In this document: positions 1 through 4,830 of the stretch, in pieces | How the letters are laid out: each line of letters begins with the position of its first letter | Position numbering within the stretch: position 1 is the stretch's first letter | DNA from: Parachlamydiaceae bacterium | GTDB lineage: Bacteria > Chlamydiota > Chlamydiia > Chlamydiales > Parachlamydiaceae | DNA length: 5,611 nucleotides | Assembly (NCBI GenBank): GCA_003164155.1 | Contig: PLSG01000158.1 | Span: forward strand, 1-5,611 | Direction: 5' to 3' | Notes under the pieces: generated by a model | The model's database searches: none | Told to the model about the DNA's origin: nothing | Seen by the model: only the letters and a program-made list of their open reading frames with translations | Translations under genes and position numbers: made by a program

Positions 1-772
1 GCAGATTGTGGGTGAACTGAGGATAGGGGATATGGCAAATGCGATGGGCGGCCTGATGTTTGGCTAAGGCAAAGCTGTGCGCGTTTAGTGCGAAGGTATG
101 TCCCACCGCCCAGCGCGCCACAGCGCGCAAAATATTCCACTGCCCTCCAGTAGAACTACTGAGGCTATGCGTCCTAGTCCGGTAAATAGCATTGATTTGC
201 ATATCGCCTAGTTGGATGAGTGCCCAACTGGGCCTGCTGGGGTAGTCAGGCAAGCCAAAAACCTGGATCTTCACATCAAAGATTTTCAATGCTAGAGGGG
301 TGCCATCGGCATATGTCGAGGACGCAGAATAAGCCGCATGCCTAGTCATATTTTGAATGAATTGAGCGATGACAGTGGCTATTTTTTGCTGCAAGGCAGC
401 TTTGGTGTCAAAGTAATAGGCGGGATTTTCCAGATAGAAGCGGATGTCGATATCGTGTTTGGGAATGCTTGAAGGGCGAGTTTGCGAGCCTATAATCCAC
501 GCTTCGCGATCTTGGAGATGTAAGGCAAAGTCGACGGGATTAAATGTGAAATCACTATAGCGCACATTGTGCTGCTTACATAGCTCTTGGTTGGTTTTCA
601 AAGAGAATATTTTCTTTTGAAGCTGCTCCAGCTGGGCTTTTTCTTCCGGCTCCAAGGGTTCTTCATGTGGTATAATGGGAAAGCAGGGAATACCGCCCTC
701 TGGCGGAAGCATAGTCAAAGGTAGGGTGGGGGAAATAGGACAATAGATGAGGTGGGTAAAAGAAGTCGTCAT
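1..772 (-). CDS. Putative nucleotidyltransferase-fold protein, 3' end outside window
   Basis: Reading the minus strand from the ATG at 772-770, the frame stays open for 257 codons to the window edge, so the C-terminus is missing. I do not recognise a named family. Visible in the protein is a polymerase-beta-type nucleotidyltransferase signature: W-I-I-G-S at 92-96, ten residues, then D-I-D-I-R at 107-111. A third acidic residue follows in a hydrophobic strand, I-F-D-V-K-I at 164-169 (D166). This hG[GS]...DhD...hDh layout normally binds nucleotide and two metal ions. Residues 40-60 look like a charged helix (EPEEKAQLEQLQKK), and the first 40 residues are proline-rich and probably flexible. A Shine-Dalgarno AGGA (778-781) lies 5 nt before the ATG, and a good promoter lies further upstream, which supports this start. 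The fold call is an inference from motifs. Substrate and role are unknown, and it could be an inactive relative. The existence of the gene is much surer than its function. Confidence 0.75.
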   Translation of the reverse strand, partial: MTTSFTHLIYCPISPTLPLTMLPPEGGIPCFPIIPHEEPLEPEEKAQLEQLQKKIFSLKTNQELCKQHNVRYSDFTFNPVDFALHLQDREAWIIGSQTRPSSIPKHDIDIRFYLENPAYYFDTKAALQQKIATVIAQFIQNMTRHAAYSASSTYADGTPLALKIFDVKIQVFGLPDYPSRPSWALIQLGDMQINAIYRTRTHSLSSSTGGQWNILRAVARWAVGHTFALNAHSFALAKHQAAHRICHIPYPQFTHNL

Positions 773-817
773 TCGTTTCCTAAAAAATAATTCTAACTAA
801 ACTAGCGAACGACTTGA

Positions 818-845
818 ATTATATCAAAATAGGGTTTTTTCACAA
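818..845 (-). promoter_or_regulatory. Sigma70-type promoter of the nucleotidyltransferase-like gene
   Basis: On the minus strand there is a perfect -10 hexamer TATAAT (818-823), preceded by TGA (824-826), which makes an extended -10 (TGnTATAAT). A -35-like TTGTGA (840-845, four of six consensus bases) sits 16 nt upstream. Transcription would start near 811, giving a leader of about 40 nt before the ATG at 772. Position and strand fit the gene at 1-772. Confidence 0.65.
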
Positions 846-925
846 AATGTCCTTAGAACTTCCGCAGCAACAATGCGAAAGTCTGAAAATTTTAGGCCTA
901 ATTCACCTTTATAGCGAGAACTTCG

Positions 926-943
926 GGTCTATGAGTAGACACC
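926..943. repeat. Small stem-loop
   Basis: GTCTA (927-931) pairs perfectly with TAGAC (936-940) around a TGAG loop. A flanking GG/CC extension needs one bulged base. It is the first of a series of hairpins in the gene-free stretch 773-1235. No T-run follows on either strand, so it is not a classical terminator. Confidence 0.4.
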
Positions 944-954
944 GTTTCTTCGCC

Positions 955-1034
955 TATCCTTCCCATCTTTTCCTAATCATACCCATCCTGAAAATTTTAC
1001 AGGATGGGGAGGATAGGAAAAGATGGGAAGGATA
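955..1034. repeat. 80-nt imperfect inverted repeat (REP/MITE-like)
   Basis: The left arm 955-990 and right arm 1000-1034 are reverse complements over their outer 21 nt and inner 9 nt. Only a 5-6 nt stretch between these differs. The 9-nt spacer (991-999) is A/T only. The right arm also contains a direct repeat: GATGGGGAGGATA (1003-1015) and GATGGGAAGGATA (1022-1034) match at 12 of 13 positions with a 19-nt period. No open frame makes sense across it, and no U-tract follows on either strand, so it is not a simple intrinsic terminator. The arms are far longer than a terminator needs, which suggests a dispersed palindromic repeat or a structured RNA. Confidence 0.85.
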
Positions 1035-1066
1035 AGAGAAAGGGATTATTCTAAAAGAGATGTAAC

Positions 1067-1108
1067 TACTCACATCCCCCCACAGAGGAACTTTGGGGGA
1101 TGTGAGTA
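1067..1108. repeat. Hairpin with 14-bp stem, shared-core element copy 1
   Basis: TACTCACATCCCCC (1067-1080) is the exact reverse complement of 1095-1108, with a 14-nt loop (1081-1094, CACAGAGGAACTTT). The centre, 1078-1098, matches the reverse complement of the centre of the next strong hairpin (1193-1213) at 20 of 21 positions, while the outer stems are unrelated. This looks like one core motif used twice with different stems. No T-run follows on either strand. Confidence 0.8.
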
Positions 1109-1124
1109 TAAATCGTGGGATCTC

Positions 1125-1153
1125 AATTATCAGTTGCTTGCAGACTGATTATT
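1125..1153. repeat. Weak stem-loop
   Basis: AATTATCAGT (1125-1134) pairs with ACTGATTATT (1144-1153) with one mismatch, around a 9-nt loop. It lies between the two strong shared-core hairpins. It is A/T-rich and only modestly stable, so it may be coincidental, but it adds to the density of structure here. Confidence 0.4.
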
Positions 1154-1158
1154 ACCTC

Positions 1159-1239
1159 CGTATAGCCTAGCAATGACTCTCCCATTCAGATACCCCACAG
1201 TTCCTCTGTGGGGTATCTGAATAGTTACGTATAGCTTAG
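1159..1239. repeat. 12-nt direct repeats flanking the asnS 3' hairpin
   Basis: CGTATAGCCTAG (1159-1170) and CGTATAGCTTAG (1228-1239) match at 11 of 12 positions in the same orientation. They bracket the perfect hairpin at 1184-1222. The second copy overlaps the asnS stop codon (1236-1238). They could be a decayed target-site duplication from insertion of a small element, or a short local duplication of the gene end. The copies do not abut the hairpin: 13 nt and 5 nt separate them. Confidence 0.45.
1184..1222. terminator. Perfect 17-bp hairpin downstream of asnS, possible terminator
   Basis: The 17 nt at 1184-1200 are an exact reverse complement of 1206-1222, with a 5-nt loop (TTCCT). The hairpin starts 13 nt after the asnS stop codon (1236-1238, minus strand), where a terminator for the nfo-asnS transcript would be expected. 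The transcript does not continue into a U-tract (minus strand reads GGGAGAGTC), so a classical intrinsic mechanism is doubtful. It may act as a 3'-end stabilising structure, or be a copy of the repeat whose other copy is at 1067-1108. Confidence 0.55.
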
Positions 1240-2636
1240 AATTCTGCTTTGCCAGGGTAGCGCGGAAAAGCGATGACATCGCGGATGTTTTCCATGCCGG
1301 TAACAAACTGGACAAGGCGTTCAAATCCCGCACCAAAGCCGGCATGCGGCACAGACCCATACTTGCGCAGCTCTAGGTACCACCAGTAGTCATCTTTAGG
1401 TAGATGGAATTCGGCAAGCTTGCTTTCCAGCACATCCAAGCGCTCCTCGCGCTGGCTGCCGCCAATGATTTCGCCGATCTGCGGCACCAAAACATCCATA
1501 GCCGCTACGGTCTTGTTGTCCTCGTTGCTGCGCATGTAGAAGGATTTAATCTGTTTGGGGTAATCGGTGATAATCACCGGCTTGGCGAAGAATTCTTCGG
1601 CCAGATAGCGCTCGTGTTCAGATTGCAGATCCAAGCCCCACTTCACGGGAAATTCAAATTTCTTATCCGCCCTTTCCAAAATGCGTACGGCGTAGGTATA
1701 GGACGTGCGCTCAAAAGGAGTGCTTGCTACCAGCTGCAGGCGGTTGAGTAGTCCATTGGAAATGAACTTGTCGAAAAACTGCATATCTTCTTCGCAGTTT
1801 TTCAAAAGATAGTTCACGATATATTTGATATAGGCTTCAGCACAGTCCATGTTGTCGGCAATGTCGGCAAAAGCCATCTCGGGCTCGATCATCCAAAATT
1901 CGGCCAAATGGCGCGATGTGTTGGAGTTCTCTGCGCGGAAAGTCGGTCCGAAGGTGTAGATATCTGAAAGGGCGCTCGCAAATATCTCGCCATTCAGCTG
2001 TCCAGAAACTGTTAGGTAGGTAGGTTTGCCGAAGAAATCTTGGGCAAAATCGACCTTACCTTCAGGCGTGCGCGGGGGAGCTTGAGGATCCAAAGTAGTC
2101 ACCCTAAACATCTTGCCTGCACCTTCGCAATCAGAGCCGGTGATGATGGGGGTTTGGACATACAAAAATCCACGTTCTTGAAAAAATAGATGCGTAGCAA
2201 AGGCCAAGGCGCTGCGCACGCGTGCCACTGCTCCTAAGGTATTCGTTCGCGGACGCAGATGGGCGATTGAGCGCAAAAATTCAAAGGTATGCCGTTTCTT
2301 CTGTAGGGGATAGGCTTCGGGGTCGCATTTACCCAAAATGGAAATGCGCTTGGCATGTAGTTCCACAGATTGGTTTTTACCTGGGCTTTCGTTGACATCG
2401 CCAGTAATAGATACAGAAACCCCGGTGGATAAGCTGTTGATAATTTGTTCACTATTGGGCAGGTCGGCGTTCACCACCACTTGTAAGTTGGAAAGGCAAG
2501 ATCCATCATTGACCTCCACAAAGGTAAAGGTTTTCTGATTGCGCACTGTACGCACCCACCCTTTGATATTGACCTCTTTTCCGATATAGGCGTTCCCTTC
2601 TGTCGGATGCTTTAGTTCCTTAATCTTTAATCGCAT
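1236..2636 (-). CDS. asnS: Asparaginyl-tRNA synthetase (AsnRS)
   Basis: A class II aminoacyl-tRNA synthetase that uses ATP to join asparagine to tRNA(Asn) in the cytoplasm. The 466-aa product has the same length as E. coli AsnRS and aligns with it throughout. An N-terminal OB-fold anticodon-binding domain spans about residues 18-100 (VNIKGWVRTVR, then NDGSCLSNLQVVVN). The catalytic domain opens with HLRPRTNTLGAVARVR (126-141). It then shows SGQLNGE (211-217), motif 2 FRAENSNTSRHLAEFWMIEPE beginning at 233, GEIIGGSQREERLD (388-401), and motif 3 GFGAGFERL (433-441). The QLNGE and motif 2 sequences are AsnRS-type rather than AspRS-type. I chose the ATG at 2636-2634: GGAG (2646-2649) sits 9 nt upstream and the length then matches the family. 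A GTG 15 nt further upstream is open but has no such site. It lies 17 nt downstream of nfo, probably in the same transcript. Chlamydia trachomatis lacks this enzyme and makes Asn-tRNA(Asn) by amidation, so its presence favours an environmental chlamydia or another lineage. Confidence 0.97.
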   Translation of the reverse strand: MRLKIKELKHPTEGNAYIGKEVNIKGWVRTVRNQKTFTFVEVNDGSCLSNLQVVVNADLPNSEQIINSLSTGVSVSITGDVNESPGKNQSVELHAKRISILGKCDPEAYPLQKKRHTFEFLRSIAHLRPRTNTLGAVARVRSALAFATHLFFQERGFLYVQTPIITGSDCEGAGKMFRVTTLDPQAPPRTPEGKVDFAQDFFGKPTYLTVSGQLNGEIFASALSDIYTFGPTFRAENSNTSRHLAEFWMIEPEMAFADIADNMDCAEAYIKYIVNYLLKNCEEDMQFFDKFISNGLLNRLQLVASTPFERTSYTYAVRILERADKKFEFPVKWGLDLQSEHERYLAEEFFAKPVIITDYPKQIKSFYMRSNEDNKTVAAMDVLVPQIGEIIGGSQREERLDVLESKLAEFHLPKDDYWWYLELRKYGSVPHAGFGAGFERLVQFVTGMENIRDVIAFPRYPGKAEF

Positions 2637-2645
2637 AATAAATTT

Positions 2646-2649
2646 CTCC
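2646..2649 (-). promoter_or_regulatory. Ribosome binding site deciding the asnS start
   Basis: GGAG on the minus strand, within AGTGGAGA, lies in the 17-nt gap between the nfo stop (2654-2656) and the asnS ATG (2636). The spacing to that ATG is 9 nt. The competing GTG (2651-2649) overlaps this site, and no purine-rich match precedes it at a useful distance, so the ATG is preferred. Confidence 0.75.
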
Positions 2650-2653
2650 ACTT

Positions 2654-3520
2654 CTAATTTTGAGCCTGTTCTTTCAAAAGAGCAATTTCCTTAATCCATA
2701 GGGGCGGGCCACCGGGCGTTTCCAAATATTTAGGCAAGTGTCGCGTGCGTTTATCTCGCATCAGGAAATGAAAACAAGGCCAGCCTATCTCGCCCTCACC
2801 TAGGGCTTGATGGCGATCTACTCTTGAACCGAGCCCCTTAAGGGAATCGTTGAGGTGAAAAGCTTGTAGATAGGGTAAGCCGACGACCTTGTCAAATTCT
2901 TTCAGAACGCTATCGCAACCCTCTGGAGTGCGGATATCATATCCTGCCGCAAAGATATGGCAAGTATCTAGGCATACACCGATGGGCAGTCGCCGATCAA
3001 CTTGGCTGATGATGTAAGCCAAGTGTTCAAAGCGATAACCTAGGTTTGACCCTTGCCCGGCAGTGGCCTCCAAAATGAGTTTTAGCTTCTTTCCCGAGCT
3101 TTTGGCTACAAGGTCCTCGACGCTGAGCAGACTTTCCACAATATTATCCAAGCACTGTTGAGGATCTATTCCTACAGCAGCTCCAGGATGAAAATTGAGA
3201 TAGTCGATGTCGAGCTGCAGGCAGCGCATTATCTCAGCTCTGAAAGCCATGCGACTTTTTTGTTGAATATCGAGATCAGCCGAACCTAGGTTGATCAGAT
3301 AGCTGTCGTGGCTCATGATCTTTTGCAAACCCGTTTCTTGCAGCCCTCGTTGCCACAGGTCAATCGCTTCTGGAGTTAAGGGTTTACTCTCCCAGCGCTT
3401 TTGGTTGCTGGTGAACAGCTGAATGGTCGTAGCCCCAATCTCATGTCCTTCCCTTAGGGCGTTGTTAACGCCCCCTGCGGCCGAAGTATGCGCGCCAATC
3501 CATATGTTTTCCGATGCCAT
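2654..3520 (-). CDS. nfo: Endonuclease IV (AP endonuclease family 2)
   Basis: A metal-dependent apurinic/apyrimidinic endonuclease that cuts the DNA backbone 5' to abasic sites in base-excision repair. The 288-aa product has the usual length and TIM-barrel family layout. It starts with IGAHTSAAGGVNNAL (8-22). The nine metal ligands known from E. coli Nfo have clear counterparts: H71 (MSHDSYL), H111 (NFHPGA), E151 (ILEATAGQGSNLG), D185 and H188 (GVCLDTCHIFAAGYD), H222 (FHLNDS), D235 and H237 (GSRVDRHQALGEGEIG), and E267 (YLETPGGP). An active tri-zinc enzyme is therefore expected. The ATG at 3520-3518 has GAAGG (3528-3532) 7 nt upstream. The FLM-D-RTR-PKYLETPGGP stretch near the C-terminus closely resembles chlamydial Nfo as I recall it. 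It is the first gene of a likely nfo-asnS transcript. Confidence 0.97.
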   Translation of the reverse strand: MASENIWIGAHTSAAGGVNNALREGHEIGATTIQLFTSNQKRWESKPLTPEAIDLWQRGLQETGLQKIMSHDSYLINLGSADLDIQQKSRMAFRAEIMRCLQLDIDYLNFHPGAAVGIDPQQCLDNIVESLLSVEDLVAKSSGKKLKLILEATAGQGSNLGYRFEHLAYIISQVDRRLPIGVCLDTCHIFAAGYDIRTPEGCDSVLKEFDKVVGLPYLQAFHLNDSLKGLGSRVDRHQALGEGEIGWPCFHFLMRDKRTRHLPKYLETPGGPPLWIKEIALLKEQAQN

Positions 3521-3576
3521 ATAAATGCCTTCTTTTGGTTATGCTGTTGTTTTGCGTGGTTTCAGTTTTTCGTTTT

Positions 3577-3622
3577 TTGTCAGCAGTGTGACAACTATAA
3601 CAAGCCGAGGAAGAAATGAAAA
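3577..3622 (-). promoter_or_regulatory. Candidate nfo promoter with overlapping palindrome
   Basis: On the minus strand a -10-like TATAGT (3594-3599) has a weak -35-like TTTTCA (3617-3622) 17 nt upstream. Just downstream is the perfect interrupted palindrome TTGTCA-N6-TGACAA (3577-3594), which would cover the transcription start near 3588. It could be an operator. The leader to the nfo ATG would be about 65-70 nt. The promoter hexamers are imperfect, and a 6+6 palindrome can arise by chance. Confidence 0.35.
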
Positions 3623-3766
3623 GCACAAAACACCCCTCAAAATACCTCTATGGGAAATAAAAATTTGATGTTGTCGCAATGGAATTTTAAGTCGCTAAAA
3701 ATCAGTCGTCTAAATCTGTGAAATGAAGAACCTCATCTTTGGCGACTTCAAAAAAACATTCTGCTG

Positions 3767-3795
3767 TTGCTTTAAATTGGCGCAGCTTATATAAA
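3767..3795 (+). promoter_or_regulatory. Candidate promoter of the Inc-like gene
   Basis: TTGCTT (3767-3772) and TATAAA (3790-3795) are separated by 17 nt. The -10 matches consensus at five of six positions, the -35 only in TTG. Transcription from about 3802 would give a leader of roughly 140 nt before the ATG at 3944, long enough to carry regulatory structure. Confidence 0.4.
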
Positions 3796-3921
3796 CATCC
3801 ACTATTTGGCTGTCACTATTACCTCGAGCATGTGCCAGGTCTGTCAGGGTTTAGCGAAATTGGACACAGTTCGGGCCTTACACCTCTGTTGTGCCAGAGA
3901 AAGCTTTATGAATATCCAAAA

Positions 3922-3942
3922 CCTTAATTAAGGAGACTCCTT
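3922..3942 (+). promoter_or_regulatory. Shine-Dalgarno inside two overlapping palindromes
   Basis: The strong Shine-Dalgarno AAGGAG (3930-3935) lies 8 nt before the ATG at 3944 and fixes that start. It takes part in two palindromes: CCTTAATTAAGG (3922-3933) upstream and AAGGAG-A-CTCCTT (3930-3942) downstream. In RNA each could form only a 4-bp stem hiding part of the site, and the two folds exclude each other. Confidence 0.6.
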
Positions 3943-3943
3943 T

Positions 3944-4603
3944 ATGTCAGCAATTACACATCGTTTTTACAGCAATCAATACAATTTGAGCGCTAACCAA
4001 CTACATAAAACAGAAGAAAAACTTCAAAAGCCAGAATTTGCGAATAACTTCTTAGCTTCCAGAGTGCATTTCTTAGCCGCTAGCGTGCTGTCTGGACTTA
4101 GCTCTGTATTGAATTTGGGATTAGTTGCCTTAAAAACGGTTCTCGGGGCTGTTAAAATCAGCGCCTATGTGATAACTTATCCTTTTGGTGCAAAATCGCT
4201 GTTTGGTTCTGAAGTTAGCTGTGGATCAGTCAGAGGGCATGCTTTGAATGTGGCTAAATTTGCGGCAGCTTTCTTAATAGGCGTTCCTGCAACTGTTATC
4301 AACCCAGCCCTAGGGTTAGATTTCAATGCGTGGATCGGTCTTATAGCAAAAACACCTGCCACAGCTGCTTCAACTGCAGGGGCTAATCCTTCTGCAACGA
4401 CTGCTAGTACACTTCCCGTGGTAGATCCTTCTCCAGCCTCATCTTCTTCTTCAGCTCCAGTTTCCGTAGCTCCTTCTGTAGAAGGCGTTGTGACGGCGGT
4501 AGAAGAAAAGAAAGAAGAAAAGAAAGCGGCGGTTTCCCATCCAAGTCCTGCACCAATCGCAACTTCAACAGCAGCGTCAACCACAACTTCAACAGCGACT
4601 TAA
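3944..4603 (+). CDS. Inc-like hydrophobic protein with low-complexity tail
   Basis: A 219-aa protein of no family I can name. The N-terminal ~38 residues are polar and rich in Ser, Asn, Gln and Lys, without a classical signal peptide, as in many type III secretion substrates. Two hydrophobic blocks follow: about 41-82 (VHFLAASVLSGLSSVLNLGL onward, broken by K64 and K71), then 101-136 (FAAAFLIGVPATVINPALGL). Each is long enough for one or two membrane passes. Residues 137-219 are a low-complexity Ala/Ser/Thr/Pro tail with a charged patch EEKKEEKK (187-194). This bilobed-hydrophobic architecture is typical of chlamydial inclusion-membrane proteins, which are secreted by type III and sit in the vacuole membrane with a tail facing the host cytosol. 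That assignment is inference. The tail contains 12-nt DNA direct repeats (4501-4524 in tandem; 4561-4572 and 4585-4596), suggesting slippage-driven length change. Strong AAGGAG Shine-Dalgarno, own terminator, so probably monocistronic. Confidence 0.85.
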   Translation: MSAITHRFYSNQYNLSANQLHKTEEKLQKPEFANNFLASRVHFLAASVLSGLSSVLNLGLVALKTVLGAVKISAYVITYPFGAKSLFGSEVSCGSVRGHALNVAKFAAAFLIGVPATVINPALGLDFNAWIGLIAKTPATAASTAGANPSATTASTLPVVDPSPASSSSSAPVSVAPSVEGVVTAVEEKKEEKKAAVSHPSPAPIATSTAASTTTSTAT

Positions 4604-4643
4604 GCTTGTGCGGATAGTGTCAAAGTACATTTTCCGCAAGCTT
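4602..4643 (+). repeat. Stem-loop overlapping the stop codon of the Inc-like gene
   Basis: AAGCTTGTGCGG (4602-4613) pairs with CCGCAAGCTT (4634-4643), leaving a 2-nt bulge and a 20-nt loop. It begins in the TAA stop codon. It precedes the real terminator by 13 nt and may protect the 3' end or assist termination. Confidence 0.5.
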
Positions 4644-4656
4644 GGTTCATTTTATG

Positions 4657-4697
4657 CCGCGTCTTTTCTACATCCGTAGCAGACGCGGTTTTTTTTT
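4657..4697 (+). terminator. Rho-independent terminator of the Inc-like gene
   Basis: CCGCGTCT (4657-4664) pairs perfectly with AGACGCGG (4681-4688). Inside, CTAC (4668-4671) pairs with GTAG (4676-4679) around an ATCC loop. Nine T residues (4689-4697) follow directly. This is a textbook intrinsic terminator on the plus strand, 53 nt after the stop codon. Confidence 0.93.
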
Positions 4698-4830
4698 GTA
4701 AGAATGCAGACTTTTCTATTTCATTCCCAAAAATCCTTGTATCATTCTTAAGTCTGATTAGACCTTTTTCTCCAAGGCAACACCTACGTTTTACCCACAT
4801 CTCCTTAATTCATTCGCGAACGAGGATGAA
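4698..4830. other. Gene-free spacer with minor symmetry
   Basis: No convincing gene. TAAGAATG (4699-4706) and CATTCTTA (4743-4750) are inverted copies, and a small GTCT-GATT-AGAC hairpin followed by CCTTTTT lies at about 4752-4769. A minus-strand frame of 66 codons (4600-4800) crosses the terminator and the end of the previous gene, and I do not regard it as real. Confidence 0.4.

Larger units (their letters stand above)
3521..3943. other. Divergent intergenic region between nfo and the Inc-like gene
   Basis: This 423-nt stretch separates nfo (minus) from the gene at 3944 (plus). Beyond the promoter candidates and the palindrome listed separately, it has an imperfect inverted repeat around AGTCGC/GCGACT: 3685-3699 against 3738-3753, with an 11-nt best core. 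It also holds three tiny plus-strand frames of 14, 17 and 23 codons starting at 3616, 3668 and 3723. Only the first, 3616-3660, has a Shine-Dalgarno-like GAGG upstream. A 62-codon plus frame (3739-3927) begins with TTG, has no ribosome site and no recognisable composition. I see no convincing gene here. Confidence 0.5.

Noticed and set aside
814..1035. 73-codon plus-strand frame
   Set aside because: It begins with TTG, has no ribosome site, overlaps the divergent promoter and runs through the long inverted repeat. Its C-terminal half is just the translated palindrome.
955..1108. Reading the hairpins at 955-1034 and 1067-1108 as ordinary intrinsic terminators
   Set aside because: Neither is followed by a T-run on either strand, and no gene ends next to them on the plus strand.
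926..1222. CRISPR array or tandem tRNA cluster as explanation of the repeated hairpins
   Set aside because: There are no regularly spaced direct repeats with unique spacers, no cas gene, and no cloverleaf with T-loop GTTCRANNC or CCA end.
1130..1360. 76-codon minus-strand frame
   Set aside because: It overlaps the end of asnS in another frame and spans the 1184-1222 hairpin. The residues are a shadow of asnS codons.
1404..1751. 115-codon plus-strand frame opposite asnS
   Set aside because: It is antisense to a firmly identified gene, with no ribosome site or family resemblance.
2637..2651. GTG start giving a 471-residue AsnRS
   Set aside because: The ATG at 2636 has GGAG 9 nt upstream and gives the family length of 466. 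The GTG overlaps that site and has none of its own.
3668..3794. Two mini-ORFs (3668-3721 and 3723-3794), the second with three consecutive Cys
   Set aside because: Neither has a Shine-Dalgarno, both are under 25 codons, and the second ends inside the candidate -10 element.
3739..3927. 62-codon plus-strand frame before the Inc-like gene
   Set aside because: It has a TTG start, no ribosome site and no recognisable composition, and it covers the candidate promoter of the real gene.
4177..4584. 135-codon minus-strand frame
   Set aside because: It is a mirror of the Ala/Ser/Thr-rich codons of the Inc-like gene. Such biased composition opens antisense frames, and the opposite strand has the strong ribosome site and terminator.
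4600..4800. 66-codon minus-strand frame
   Set aside because: It crosses the intrinsic terminator and its T-run and the end of the previous gene, with no supporting signals.
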